Shown in pieces: positions 32,922-41,796 of a DNA stretch of 64,000 nt. This DNA is from Superficieibacter sp. 1612_C1. GTDB taxonomy: Bacteria; Pseudomonadota; Gammaproteobacteria; Enterobacterales; Enterobacteriaceae. Location of the stretch: positions 3,614 to 67,613 of the forward strand of contig NZ_JADGMI010000009.1 of assembly GCF_015234305.1 (NCBI RefSeq), in the 5' to 3' direction. Each line of letters opens with the position of its first letter. The stretch's first letter is position 1. A model generated the notes under the pieces. That model was not told the DNA's origin and made no database searches. It saw only the letters and a program-made list of their open reading frames with translations. The position numbers and the translations under genes are program-made.

Positions 32922-33539
32922 AATTGGTTTTTTAACAGCGTGGCCATCGCGGTAATGCAACGTCATCTTGAGGCCGGTTACACCCTATTGCCGCTGGTTA
33001 TTCCCATTTTATTTTATCAGGGAGAACGCACCCCTTACCCATACTCAATGAACTGGCTGGATGATTTTCACGATCCGCACCGTGCCCGCCAGTTGTACGG
33101 CAATGCGTTTCCCCTGGTCGATATAACGGTTATACCTGATGAACAAATCATGCATCATCGCAGCATGGCAGCATTGACGCTGGTGCAAAAGCATATTCGT
33201 CAGCGTGATATGGCCCGACTGCTGGACCAGCTTGCAGCCCTGTTAATGATGGAGCAGATGAGCAGACAACAAATAGTGGGGCTGGTAAACTATATGATAC
33301 GCGCAGGAGACGCGCAGAGTATTGAGCCATTATTATATGAACTGGCACAGCGGGTGCCAAAACATGGAGAGACACTGATGACGATGGCAGAGGAGTTGCT
33401 TCAGAGAGGCATTCAGAAAGGTAAATTCAACGCCTTACTGGAAATCGCGCAAAAAATGTTGCAGCGTGGTTTCGATAGTCAGGCAATTATGGAAATCACC
33501 GGCCTGTCAAAAGACGAGTTACAACAGCTCGAACAGTAA
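32922..33539 (+). pseudogene. 5'-truncated Rpn family recombination-promoting nuclease gene
   Basis: The frame encodes the C-terminal two thirds of an RpnA-E/YhgA-like protein: AIAVMQRHLEAGY, LPLVIPILFYQGERTPYPY, FPLVDITVIPDEQIMHHR, VQKHIRQRD, and a C-terminal helical end. Full-length members are about 290-310 residues and begin with a PD-(D/E)XK core of about 95 residues; here the frame is closed by TGA just before 32922 and that part, with the catalytic Asp and ExK-type residues, is absent. A GTG at 32940 could start a 199-residue product but no ribosome site precedes it. Inserted between rhtB and rhtC, which are neighbours in E. coli. Probably a decayed nuclease gene. Confidence 0.8.
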
Positions 33540-33569
33540 AAATACCCCACCCGATGCACACCGGGTGGG
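33538..33569 (-). terminator. Rho-independent terminator of rhtC
   Basis: Stem CCCACCCG (33546-33553) / CGGGTGGG (33562-33569); on the minus strand it is followed by GTATTTTTAC. It also lies 6 bp after the stop of the rpn remnant. Confidence 0.8.
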
Positions 33570-33576
33570 CCGGTGC

Positions 33577-34197
33577 TTAGCGTGAAATAATCAGGTGAAT
33601 GCCGAAGCCTGCAAACAGCACGCCCGCAAAACCATCAATCCATTTCGCCAGACGCTGATAGCCGCGACGCATTGCCGGCAGCGCAAACAGACTGGCAACC
33701 ACCGTAAACCACGCCAGGGTTTCAATGGCGATCAGCACAAAAATGCCCCAACGCTCCGGCGTACCCACGCTGTCACTGACAAACAGTGAGAAAACGGAGC
33801 CGAAGTAAATAATGGCTTTTGGATTAGCGAGGTTGGTCATTAACCCCTTCAGGAAACTGCGCCCACCAGCCGCCAGTTCCACTTTCGGCGCAGGCGCATC
33901 GGCAGCCTCTTTTTTCAGCGCGCCGCGCAGCATCTGGTAGCCCATCCAGCACAGATAAAGCCCGCCACCAATCATAATAATATTGTGCAGCCAGGCCATT
34001 TTTTCGAGGATCAGATGCAGGCCCAGCAGCGCAACGCCTGCCCAGACCATGACGCCGCAGGTAATGCCAAGCACGCCCATCATGGCTTCTTTACGGGAAC
34101 GGCTGACAGCAGTCTGGGAAACAAAGAAGAAATCCGGACCGGGGCTCATCAGGGCAATAAAATGCACAAAAGCCACGGTGAGAAATAGCATCAACAT
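33577..34197 (-). CDS. rhtC: Threonine efflux protein RhtC
   Basis: LysE-family amino-acid exporter, 206 residues as in E. coli, six predicted membrane helices. Motifs ALMSPGPDFFFVSQT and LMTNLANPKAIIYFGSVFS are typical. 61 bp after recQ on the same strand. Confidence 0.95.
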   Translation of the reverse strand: MLMLFLTVAFVHFIALMSPGPDFFFVSQTAVSRSRKEAMMGVLGITCGVMVWAGVALLGLHLILEKMAWLHNIIMIGGGLYLCWMGYQMLRGALKKEAADAPAPKVELAAGGRSFLKGLMTNLANPKAIIYFGSVFSLFVSDSVGTPERWGIFVLIAIETLAWFTVVASLFALPAMRRGYQRLAKWIDGFAGVLFAGFGIHLIISR

Positions 34198-34258
34198 GAT
34201 TAACTCGCGGGAAAATAGTTCAATGAGTCATCATCCTGGCACTTTTTGCGTCGGCTGA

Positions 34259-36085
34259 CTACTCATCATCGTCGCCATCCACGTGCGAGCGAATTAACGC
34301 CATAAATTCTTTACCAAAACGTTCCAGCTTACGCACGCCGACGCCGTTGACGCTCAGCATCTCGCTGGCGGAAACCGGCATCTGTTCGGCCATCTCGATA
34401 AGCGTGGCATCGTTAAAGACAACGTACGGCGGAATATTGCTTTCGTCAGCAATGGCTTTACGCAGCTTGCGCAGTTTGGCAAACAACTTGCGATCGTAAT
34501 TCCCGACCGCGGCTTTTTGCATTACGCGTGGCTTCAGCGCGACAACGCGCGGTACGGCCAGCATTAACGGTTCGCCGCGCAATATCGGGCGCGCAGCGTC
34601 TGTGAGCTGTAACGCGGAGTGCTGAGCGATATTTTGCGTCACCATGCCGAGGTGAATAAGCTGGCGGATCACGCTTACCCAATGCTCATGGCTCTTATCC
34701 CGCCCCATGCCATAGACTTTAAGTTTATCGTGACCAAATTCGCGGATACGCTGGTTGTTTGCGCCACGGATGACTTCCACCACGTAGCCCATCCCGAAGC
34801 GCTGGTTGACGCGGCCAATAGTCGACAGGGCAATTTGCGCATCATTAGAACCGTCATACTGTTTTGGCGGGTCAAGACAAATATCGCAGTTGCCGCATGA
34901 GGCCTGCCGCCCTTCGCCAAAATAGTTGAGCAGCACCAGACGGCGGCAGGTTTGCGCTTCGGCAAAAGCGCCCATCGCATTAAGCTTGTGGCGCTCAATA
35001 TCCTGGAGCTGTCCGGCCGGTTTTTCTTCCAGGCAGCGGCGCAGCCAGGCCATATCCGCCGGATCGTAAAACAGCATCGCTTCCGCAGGAAGTCCGTCAC
35101 GCCCGGCACGCCCCGTTTCCTGATAGTAGGATTCGATATTGCGAGGAATGTCGAAATGCACCACAAAACGCACGTTAGGTTTGTTGATACCCATACCAAA
35201 CGCCACCGTCGCCACCACGATTTGCAAATCGTCGCGCTGGAACTTTTCCTGCACCGCGGCGCGCACGCTATTTTCCAGCCCCGCATGATAGGCGGCGGCG
35301 CTGAAGCCCCGGCTTTGTAGCCGCGCGGCGGTGTCTTCCACCTTCGCACGACTGTTACAGTAAATAATGCCGCATTTACCGCGCTGCTCCTGCACGTAAC
35401 GCAGCAGTTGATCCAGAGGCTTAAACTTCTCCATCAGCATATAACGGATATTCGGCCGGTCGAAGCTGCTGATCTGAATCAGCGGATCGTTAAGCCCCAG
35501 CAGCCTGACGATATCCAGCCGGGTGGTGTCGTCCGCCGTGGCGGTGAGCGCCATAAACGGCAGCGCGGGGAAGCGCTGGCGTAAATGGCCCAGCAGGGCG
35601 TATTCCGGGCGGAAGTCATGGCCCCACTGGGATATACAGTGCGCTTCATCCACCGCCAGCAGCACCGGATTCCAGTGCGCAAGATGGTCAAGGAAGTTGT
35701 CCAGCATCAGTCGTTCTGGCGCGATATAGAGCAGACGAATTTCGCCGTTGCGACAGCCAGCCATGACCTGTTGCTGCTGTTCCCGCGTCTGCGTTGAGTT
35801 CAGACAGGCAGCCGCCACGCCGTTTGCCAGCAGCTGATCGACCTGATCTTTCATCAGCGAGATCAGCGGTGAAACCACCACGGTCAGACCATCAAGCAAA
35901 AGCGCAGGGATTTGATAACACAACGATTTACCGCCGCCGGTAGGCATCACGACCAGACAGTCGCGTCCCTCCAGCACCGTATGAATAATGTCTTCCTGGC
36001 CGGGGCGAAACTGCTGATAGCCGAAGGTTTCCCGCAAAACCTGTTTAGCCAGCGACTCCTGATTCAATACTTCCGCCTGCGCCAC
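34259..36085 (-). CDS. recQ: ATP-dependent DNA helicase RecQ
   Basis: 3'-5' helicase of the RecFOR pathway. 608 residues (E. coli 609). Walker A MPTGGGKSLCYQIPA, DEAH box AVDEAHCISQWGHDFR, motif VI ETGRAGRDG, the zinc site (CRRLVLLNYFGE, then CGNCDIC) and a C-terminal HRDC domain (from about 530) are all present. Intact, so recombination function is expected. Confidence 0.98.
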   Translation of the reverse strand: MAQAEVLNQESLAKQVLRETFGYQQFRPGQEDIIHTVLEGRDCLVVMPTGGGKSLCYQIPALLLDGLTVVVSPLISLMKDQVDQLLANGVAAACLNSTQTREQQQQVMAGCRNGEIRLLYIAPERLMLDNFLDHLAHWNPVLLAVDEAHCISQWGHDFRPEYALLGHLRQRFPALPFMALTATADDTTRLDIVRLLGLNDPLIQISSFDRPNIRYMLMEKFKPLDQLLRYVQEQRGKCGIIYCNSRAKVEDTAARLQSRGFSAAAYHAGLENSVRAAVQEKFQRDDLQIVVATVAFGMGINKPNVRFVVHFDIPRNIESYYQETGRAGRDGLPAEAMLFYDPADMAWLRRCLEEKPAGQLQDIERHKLNAMGAFAEAQTCRRLVLLNYFGEGRQASCGNCDICLDPPKQYDGSNDAQIALSTIGRVNQRFGMGYVVEVIRGANNQRIREFGHDKLKVYGMGRDKSHEHWVSVIRQLIHLGMVTQNIAQHSALQLTDAARPILRGEPLMLAVPRVVALKPRVMQKAAVGNYDRKLFAKLRKLRKAIADESNIPPYVVFNDATLIEMAEQMPVSASEMLSVNGVGVRKLERFGKEFMALIRSHVDGDDDE

Positions 36086-36102
36086 ATTGACTCCAACCGC
36101 CC

Positions 36103-36134
36103 AAAATAAAAACAGGCGCTATTTTCAGCGCCTG
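36103..36134 (-). terminator. Rho-independent terminator of the iron-uptake operon
   Basis: Perfect stem CAGGCGCT (36113-36120) / AGCGCCTG (36127-36134) followed on the minus strand by TTTTTATTTTGG (complement 36101-36112). It separates the fet-type operon from recQ. Confidence 0.9.
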
Positions 36135-36207
36135 AGAAGGAAACTGCAATGCCTGACATGAAATCATTCGAGGCTGCTTCCAGTTTTATGCAAATTCATC
36201 AGTAAAA

Positions 36208-36693
36208 TCAATGTTTCGCCAGACGCACAAAAGCGTCCTGTAATGCCGCCGGCGTGCGCACGCCCTGATGCAGGTCCACCACCTTTCCCTGGGCATCAAT
36301 CAATACTGACGTCGGCGTGCCGATCACCTCATAGCGTTCCTGGGTGATTTTCAGCTGATCGCGCAGTACCGGGTAGCTGATATGGTGTTTGGCCAGCAGC
36401 GACTCAACGCTCAACGAGTCCGGATCGGTATTGACGGCCACCACAACGACATTGTCTTTCCATTGCTGGCTCAGCGCCTGGAGCGTGTCCATTTCCGCCA
36501 GGCAACCGCCGCAGCCGGAGGACCAGAAATTCAGGTAAATGCCTTTGCCCTGCCAGCGTTCAAGGCTGGCTTCATTACCTTGCAGATCAAAGGCCGCCAG
36601 CGCAGGAGCGGTTTCACCCAACGCCAGTTTTTCCTCTTTACAGCCGCTAAGGCTTACCAGCGTCATTAGCAAGAAAATCTTAAGCCAGCGCAT
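36208..36693 (-). CDS. Thioredoxin-like (TlpA/ResA) lipoprotein of the iron-uptake operon
   Basis: 161 residues from the ATG at 36693. Lipoprotein signal [18 protein letters not shown] with Cys18 as the lipidation site, then a thioredoxin fold with CGGC at 61-64 (FWSSGCGGCL) and the cis-Pro segment GTPTSVLI. Expected to be a membrane-anchored periplasmic disulfide reductase; in fet/p19 operons such proteins are thought to keep Cys or haem partners reduced. Its start overlaps the ATPase gene by 14 nt. Last gene of the operon. Confidence 0.85.
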   Translation of the reverse strand: MRWLKIFLLMTLVSLSGCKEEKLALGETAPALAAFDLQGNEASLERWQGKGIYLNFWSSGCGGCLAEMDTLQALSQQWKDNVVVVAVNTDPDSLSVESLLAKHHISYPVLRDQLKITQERYEVIGTPTSVLIDAQGKVVDLHQGVRTPAALQDAFVRLAKH

Positions 36694-37375
36694 GTTGATT
36701 CTTCTCCTCGCCCAGATACTTACCGTGTTGCAGACGCAGGATGCGATCGGCAAATTGTCCCAGCGCCGGGTTGTGCGTCACCATCACAATGGTGCGCCCC
36801 TGTCGGTGCAAATCCTTCAGTAAGTCCAGCACCCGCTGCTCGTTCTCTTCATCCAGGTTGCCGGTCGGTTCATCAGCAAAAATCACCGGCGGTTCATTCA
36901 CCAGCGCTCTGGCGATACATACTCGCTGCTGTTCGCCGCCGGAAAGCTGACTGGGGAGATGCGTCATTCGATGTTCCAGCCCCACCTGCGCCAGCACAGA
37001 ACGCGCGGCGGCTTCGTCCACCACGCTGTGATAGTGCTGCGCCAGCATGATGTTTTCCAGCGCCGTCAGGAACGGAATAAGATGAAACTGCTGAAACACC
37101 AGGCCGATTTTTTCGGCGCGAAAACGTCGACGCCCTTCTTCGTCCAGCGCCGCCGCGTCGGTTCCATCAAGGATCACCTGGCCTTCGCTGGCGGTATCAA
37201 GACAGGTCAGAATATTCATCAGCGTGGTTTTACCGGAGCCTGACGCGCCCATAATCGCCACAAACTCACCACGCGCGATACGCAGATTAATATCATCCAG
37301 CGCAACCACATCGCCGAACCGCTTATACAAATGGCGCGTTTCAATCGCCACCTGAGGCATATGCATGACGGTCAT
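36680..37375 (-). CDS. ABC transporter ATP-binding protein (MacB/LolD-like)
   Basis: 231 residues from the ATG at 37375 ([13 protein letters not shown]), with AAAGGAG upstream. Walker [10 protein letters not shown] (43-51), Q-loop LVFQQFHL, signature LSGGEQQR, Walker [15 protein letters not shown]. Closest in type to the ATPases that pair with FtsX/MacB permeases, which are encoded directly upstream. Starts 4 bp after the second permease. Confidence 0.9.
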   Translation of the reverse strand: MTVMHMPQVAIETRHLYKRFGDVVALDDINLRIARGEFVAIMGASGSGKTTLMNILTCLDTASEGQVILDGTDAAALDEEGRRRFRAEKIGLVFQQFHLIPFLTALENIMLAQHYHSVVDEAAARSVLAQVGLEHRMTHLPSQLSGGEQQRVCIARALVNEPPVIFADEPTGNLDEENEQRVLDLLKDLHRQGRTIVMVTHNPALGQFADRILRLQHGKYLGEEKNQHALA

Positions 37376-37379
37376 GGGA

Positions 37380-38510
37380 CTACTCTCCTTTAAGCACTTT
37401 CGCCGGTTCGACGCTGACTGCACGCCGCACCGGCACAATGGCCGCGAGCGCCGCGACCAGTAAAGACAGGATCAGGGTGATGGGCAGCACCGGCAGGCGC
37501 AGCGAGATGGCGGCGTTGAATACCGTCAGCCCCAGCAGTTGCGCCAGCAGATAACCCAGGATCCAGCCCGCCACTACCGCCGCCAGGGCGATAATGCCAG
37601 TCTCCAGCAGCATCTGACGGATGATATCGCCGTTACCCGAACCCAACGCTTTTTGCAGCGCAAACTCACGCGAACGCTCCCCGACGATAGCCATCAGAGT
37701 GGTGTTCACGCACAGCGATGAGAGCGCAAGAATGACCAGCGAAACGAGTCCCATCAGCCCTTTGATTTTGTCCAGCACCTGCCCTTCCGACGCGGAGACT
37801 TTGCGCACCGGGCGGATCTCCAGGTCGGGGAATTGCTGCTGCAAACGCCGGGCGTAGCTCTCCACCTGACCCACGTCATTACTGACGCTCAGCAGCCCGT
37901 GGCTGATTTTACCCGGCTGACGTAGCCACGCCTGAGCCACATCAAGGCTGACGATAAGCATATTATCGGTTGCATCGCCGGACTCCACGATCCCTTTGAC
38001 CATCAGCTTTTTCCGCGCGTTATGATCGACCAGGGTGATGCTATCACCCGGTTTAACATTCAGCCGCTCCGCCAGCTTCACGCCAACCATCGCGTTGCGA
38101 TCGTCAAAGCTGACGTTGATCCAGTCGCCGGTCACCTGCCAGTAAGGAGCCAGTTTTTGCAATGATTCAAACCACACGCCGACGATCACCACCTTTTCCA
38201 GCTCGGTACGCGCCATGCCGTACAGCCAGGGGCTGGCACCATAAATCAGACCTTTGGGTGCCTGGTCAAGAATGGTCTGGAGTTCCGCCTGCGGCATACT
38301 GGAACCGTGGCCGGGACCAATATAGAAATTGGCCCCGAAAGTGCGCAGCTCTTCACTCATTTTGGTATTGATATCAAACCAGACGGCGGAAAGCGCGGTG
38401 ACGATGGTGGCTCCGACCATCAGCGCGGCAAAGACCACGCTAACGCGCTGAAGCCGCAGGCGTAGCGCCCGCCAGACCAGTAACCAGAGCATGTCGCGCT
38501 TAGCGGCCAT
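37380..38510 (-). CDS. FtsX-like ABC permease (second) of the iron-uptake operon
   Basis: 376 residues from the ATG at 38510. MacB/FtsX topology: one N-terminal membrane helix (VVFAALMVGATIVTALSAVW), a large periplasmic domain (about 45-250) and three C-terminal helices. GGAGGTACTGT precedes the ATG, which overlaps the stop of the first permease (ATGGCCGCTAA). Paired with the adjacent permease and ATPase, it is expected to form a MacB-like mechanotransmission complex rather than a classical importer. Confidence 0.87.
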   Translation of the reverse strand: MAAKRDMLWLLVWRALRLRLQRVSVVFAALMVGATIVTALSAVWFDINTKMSEELRTFGANFYIGPGHGSSMPQAELQTILDQAPKGLIYGASPWLYGMARTELEKVVIVGVWFESLQKLAPYWQVTGDWINVSFDDRNAMVGVKLAERLNVKPGDSITLVDHNARKKLMVKGIVESGDATDNMLIVSLDVAQAWLRQPGKISHGLLSVSNDVGQVESYARRLQQQFPDLEIRPVRKVSASEGQVLDKIKGLMGLVSLVILALSSLCVNTTLMAIVGERSREFALQKALGSGNGDIIRQMLLETGIIALAAVVAGWILGYLLAQLLGLTVFNAAISLRLPVLPITLILSLLVAALAAIVPVRRAVSVEPAKVLKGE

Positions 38511-39783
38511 ACAGTACCTCCACCGGGTAAAGACGGGCAATGCGGCGCGCCGGGAACCACGTGCCCAATAGCGCGATCAGTACCGCAATCACCAGTACGC
38601 AGGGGACAACGATCCATGCAAAATTGAGCGGCGCATCAAACAGCATCAGGCCAATCGCTTTTGCCAGCCCCCATCCGGCGATACATCCCAGCGCACCGCC
38701 TGCCAGCCCGCTTGAGGCGGCTTCCAGATAGAACAGCAGCAGGATTTGCCACTGTCGCGCGCCGAGCGCCTTCATCAGGCCGATTTCCCGCGCGCGCTCC
38801 ATGATGGTGCTGGTCATTAACGAGGCAATGCCCATCGCGGCGGCCGCCAGCGCAGCCAGCGTCACCACCGCCATCAGCAGCTGGATTTTGTCGATAACCA
38901 CCCCTTCAGAGGCGGCAACCTGCCAGACCGGACGTACTTCCGCCCCGGAGATCGCCTCTTCCAGTTGATGAGCAATTGAGGAAACATAGGCCGTGCAGTA
39001 CCAGAGGTCGTACTCTTCGGCGTTAAGCGCTTCGAGGTTTTCCCGCGCCCGGCGGGACAACTCATTCTCTGGGACCGTCAGGGCCGAAACGCGTATGGTC
39101 TGCACCTTACCCGGCAGCCCCAGCAGGGTTTGCACGACATGCAACGGCATTACCAGCTGGTTATCTTCCTCGCCGCCGCTGGACAAAATTCCGCTAACAA
39201 CGACCTGCTGAGAACGCGCTTCTGCCTGCACCGTCAGCGTATCACCCACCTTCCAGCCGTATCGCTTCGCCAGCGCGTGTCCGACTAAGGTTTGCGGCAC
39301 CTCACCCGCGGGCTCCTGCGGCCATTCGCCGACGACCTGCCAGAAAGGGCTGACGGTACGCTGTCCGGTTTGATATCCCTCTTCATCCGGGATATCGACC
39401 GGCTGACTGAAAAAGGTGCCCAGAATGCGCACATCCTGATGATTCACCGTCACATCGCCGCCCAGCGCAGGCGCAAAGCCGACAATGTTATTACGCCAGA
39501 AAATATCTTTAATATTTGGTAGTTCCGCTTCGTCGAGAAAATCCTGTCCGGAAAGCGGGCTGCTTTTTTCGCTGAACAGGGCGGGCAACGCGGCCTGTCC
39601 GGCAGGTTCAATCAGGATGTTTGCGCCGTAAGATTTCAGCTCGCGCGACATCTTATCGCCGATATCAATCGACACCGCCAGCAGTGCGGAAATCAGGCTG
39701 GACGCCAGGAACACGGTCAGGATCGCCAGCCCCTTGCGCCGTACATTGCGGCCCCACGACTGTCGTAGCATTCGCCATAGCAT
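38500..39783 (-). CDS. FtsX-like ABC permease (first) of the iron-uptake operon
   Basis: 427 residues. N-terminal membrane helix GLAILTVFLASSLISALLAV, periplasmic MacB-type domain, and three C-terminal helices (VVTLAALAAAAMGIASLMTS and following). Contains EIGLMKALGARQWQIL, the cytosolic coupling helix between membrane segments typical of FtsX-family permeases. 2 bp after the DUF2318 gene. Confidence 0.88.
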   Translation of the reverse strand: MLWRMLRQSWGRNVRRKGLAILTVFLASSLISALLAVSIDIGDKMSRELKSYGANILIEPAGQAALPALFSEKSSPLSGQDFLDEAELPNIKDIFWRNNIVGFAPALGGDVTVNHQDVRILGTFFSQPVDIPDEEGYQTGQRTVSPFWQVVGEWPQEPAGEVPQTLVGHALAKRYGWKVGDTLTVQAEARSQQVVVSGILSSGGEEDNQLVMPLHVVQTLLGLPGKVQTIRVSALTVPENELSRRARENLEALNAEEYDLWYCTAYVSSIAHQLEEAISGAEVRPVWQVAASEGVVIDKIQLLMAVVTLAALAAAAMGIASLMTSTIMERAREIGLMKALGARQWQILLLFYLEAASSGLAGGALGCIAGWGLAKAIGLMLFDAPLNFAWIVVPCVLVIAVLIALLGTWFPARRIARLYPVEVLYGR

Positions 39784-39785
39784 GA

Positions 39786-41165
39786 CTATTCCTCCTTCAT
39801 CCCGGCGGGAACAAACTGCTCAGGCGCGTCGCGGAAGCGGTTGTAGTTCGCCTCTGAGGCAAAGAACCAGGTTTTACCGCCGTAGCTGTATTTAAATTCG
39901 GCTGCGGTATTGGTGAGGGATGAACCATCCACCGGATCGGTAACCTTAATGGTCAGCACCGTTGAGAAGTAATTTACTCCCGCCGCCAGCGACGCGCCGG
40001 GGATGGTCAGCGTTTTGTCGTCATTGCGCCAGTTTTCAATCGGCACCGGGTTACAGCCGCCGGGTTTACCGATGGACGGAATAAAAATATGCACCCCGCA
40101 GGCGACGCAGATCACCTGATTACCTTCCATTACGTAGCCCTGATCGCCGCACAGCAGGCAGGCGTCAAAGACCACGCCAAAACGCAGTTTGTCGGGATAA
40201 CGGTTGATGACGAAAAAGCGCACCGCCTTGCCATCATCCGCTACCCAGACGAAACGGTGCAGTTTACCGTCACGCAGTTGCTCAACCGGCAGATGGATCT
40301 GACCATCGCTTGCCAGCGTGACCGGCTGCGCTTCCGACAGCCGTGGCGGCTGGGAAGCCACTAATACCCACCAGAGCTGGCCTGCAACGACCACTGCCGC
40401 GCAACCAAGGGTAGTCAGCAACAAACGCATGGCGTTGCGTCGCCGGGCCAGCGCCAGACGATGCGCCACCGCCTCCTGCGTTTGCGCCGTCTCGCGGAAA
40501 TAACGCAGCAAAGAAGGAAGCCAGCACAGACACAGCACCAGCAGTAATCCGGCCCCCGCCCAGTTATAGAGCGCCGCGTTATTGGTGGCCCGCGCAACAA
40601 AACTCAATAGCGGTTTCGCCAGCGGCACGATTTGCAGCTTCATCATCAACAGCAGCACATTACCGCTCAGCGGCAGCCATAGCATGACGACAATCACCAT
40701 CGTCAGCGGCCAGTAAAGCCAGCACATCCGCCGAATCAACATGCCGCACACCGTCGCCGCCAGGCTGAGGACGCCGAACGCCACCACCAGCGCGCTCAGG
40801 TTCAACAACAGGTCGGTATTCAGGACGTGGGTGCTGGTAAGTCCGCCAAGATTAGGATCCTGCGCCCAGTGGCGAGCGGCCGCAAAAACGAGGATGCCCT
40901 GCCACAGGTAGCGCAGACGGGTAGATGCCCACCAGAAGCTCAGCAGGAACAGGAAAGAAATCAGAATTTCAGCGCAGACCAGCAGCAGTTCAACTTGTCG
41001 TGAACCGTGGAGGTAAAGCCCGGCCAGAAGCCCGGCTGCCAGCGCAATCAACAACGTCCACACCAGCGGACGCAGCGCTGGCGCATCGCCACGGCTCCAC
41101 AGCACACCGGATAACAGTGCAATGCAGAAAAAAACCTGTAACGTCGTAACGAAAAAATAGCTCAT
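39786..41165 (-). CDS. DUF2318 multi-TM iron-transport-associated membrane protein with YHS-like C-terminus
   Basis: 459 residues from the ATG at 41165 (MSYFFVTTLQVFF). The N-terminal about 260 residues form roughly nine membrane helices. The soluble C-terminal part is DUF2318, with two CxxC pairs (ACLLCGD and VICVACGVHI) proposed to bind metal or Fe-S. The very end (YGGKTWFFASEANYNRFRDA) resembles a YHS metal-binding domain. Members of this family sit in p19/FTR1 operons and may be redox components for periplasmic iron. Its exact activity is not established. Confidence 0.85.
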   Translation of the reverse strand: MSYFFVTTLQVFFCIALLSGVLWSRGDAPALRPLVWTLLIALAAGLLAGLYLHGSRQVELLLVCAEILISFLFLLSFWWASTRLRYLWQGILVFAAARHWAQDPNLGGLTSTHVLNTDLLLNLSALVVAFGVLSLAATVCGMLIRRMCWLYWPLTMVIVVMLWLPLSGNVLLLMMKLQIVPLAKPLLSFVARATNNAALYNWAGAGLLLVLCLCWLPSLLRYFRETAQTQEAVAHRLALARRRNAMRLLLTTLGCAAVVVAGQLWWVLVASQPPRLSEAQPVTLASDGQIHLPVEQLRDGKLHRFVWVADDGKAVRFFVINRYPDKLRFGVVFDACLLCGDQGYVMEGNQVICVACGVHIFIPSIGKPGGCNPVPIENWRNDDKTLTIPGASLAAGVNYFSTVLTIKVTDPVDGSSLTNTAAEFKYSYGGKTWFFASEANYNRFRDAPEQFVPAGMKEE

Positions 41166-41241
41166 AACATCCGTTCTGTACGGCAGAGGGAGACCAGAAA
41201 TACGCATCGGGACAACCCTACGGTTATCCCGACATCCCGGC

Positions 41242-41769
41242 TTAATTCAGGCCGACATATTTAAATTCATAGCTAACATCAAACGGTTTCCACCAGCGGC
41301 CAACGCCGGTTTCGCTGTCGGTATGGCGGTGCATCCCGGCTTTTGACGGCGGGTCGATGTGGTAGGTGACTTTGTAGTTACCCACGCCCATCATTTTGAT
41401 ATTAGCGCCGTAGTGCGGGCCGTCACTGGCGACCATCGGCATGAAGGTGCCTTCCTGTTTTTCGCCCGTATCGTTATTCACCAGGGTGTAGTTAATGGTG
41501 AGGAATGGGATCCATTCCCCGGCACCAAAGCCGTTTTTATTGCCTTCCACCGCATGAATATCGGCTTCCAGGTGGATATCAGATTTCGCCGCAGGCAGGC
41601 CCATGCCGCGCGGCTCCATATCAATCGGCTGCAAATAAACGGCGGCCAGTTCCATTTCGTTCATCGTCACCGGTTCGCCAGCCGGATACTCTTTAAACGC
41701 CAGCGCGGCAGGCGCGGTAAAAATCCCGGCAATCACGGCGCTGGCAATCAGGGTTTTCTTCATAGTCAT
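41242..41769 (-). CDS. fetP: Periplasmic iron-uptake protein FetP (p19/Tp34 family)
   Basis: 175 residues with a Sec signal (cleavage after ALA at 24). Mature protein has the p19/Tp34 immunoglobulin-like fold with metal ligands: Glu/Met in EMELAAVYLQPIDMEPRGM, His in DIHLEADIHAVEGN and His in MHRHTDSETGVGRW. Family members are dimeric, bind copper and iron, and partner with FTR1 permeases. 27 bp after fetM. Confidence 0.9.
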   Translation of the reverse strand: MTMKKTLIASAVIAGIFTAPAALAFKEYPAGEPVTMNEMELAAVYLQPIDMEPRGMGLPAAKSDIHLEADIHAVEGNKNGFGAGEWIPFLTINYTLVNNDTGEKQEGTFMPMVASDGPHYGANIKMMGVGNYKVTYHIDPPSKAGMHRHTDSETGVGRWWKPFDVSYEFKYVGLN

Positions 41770-41796
41770 CTGACATATCCTCTTGTCTTAAAAGGG

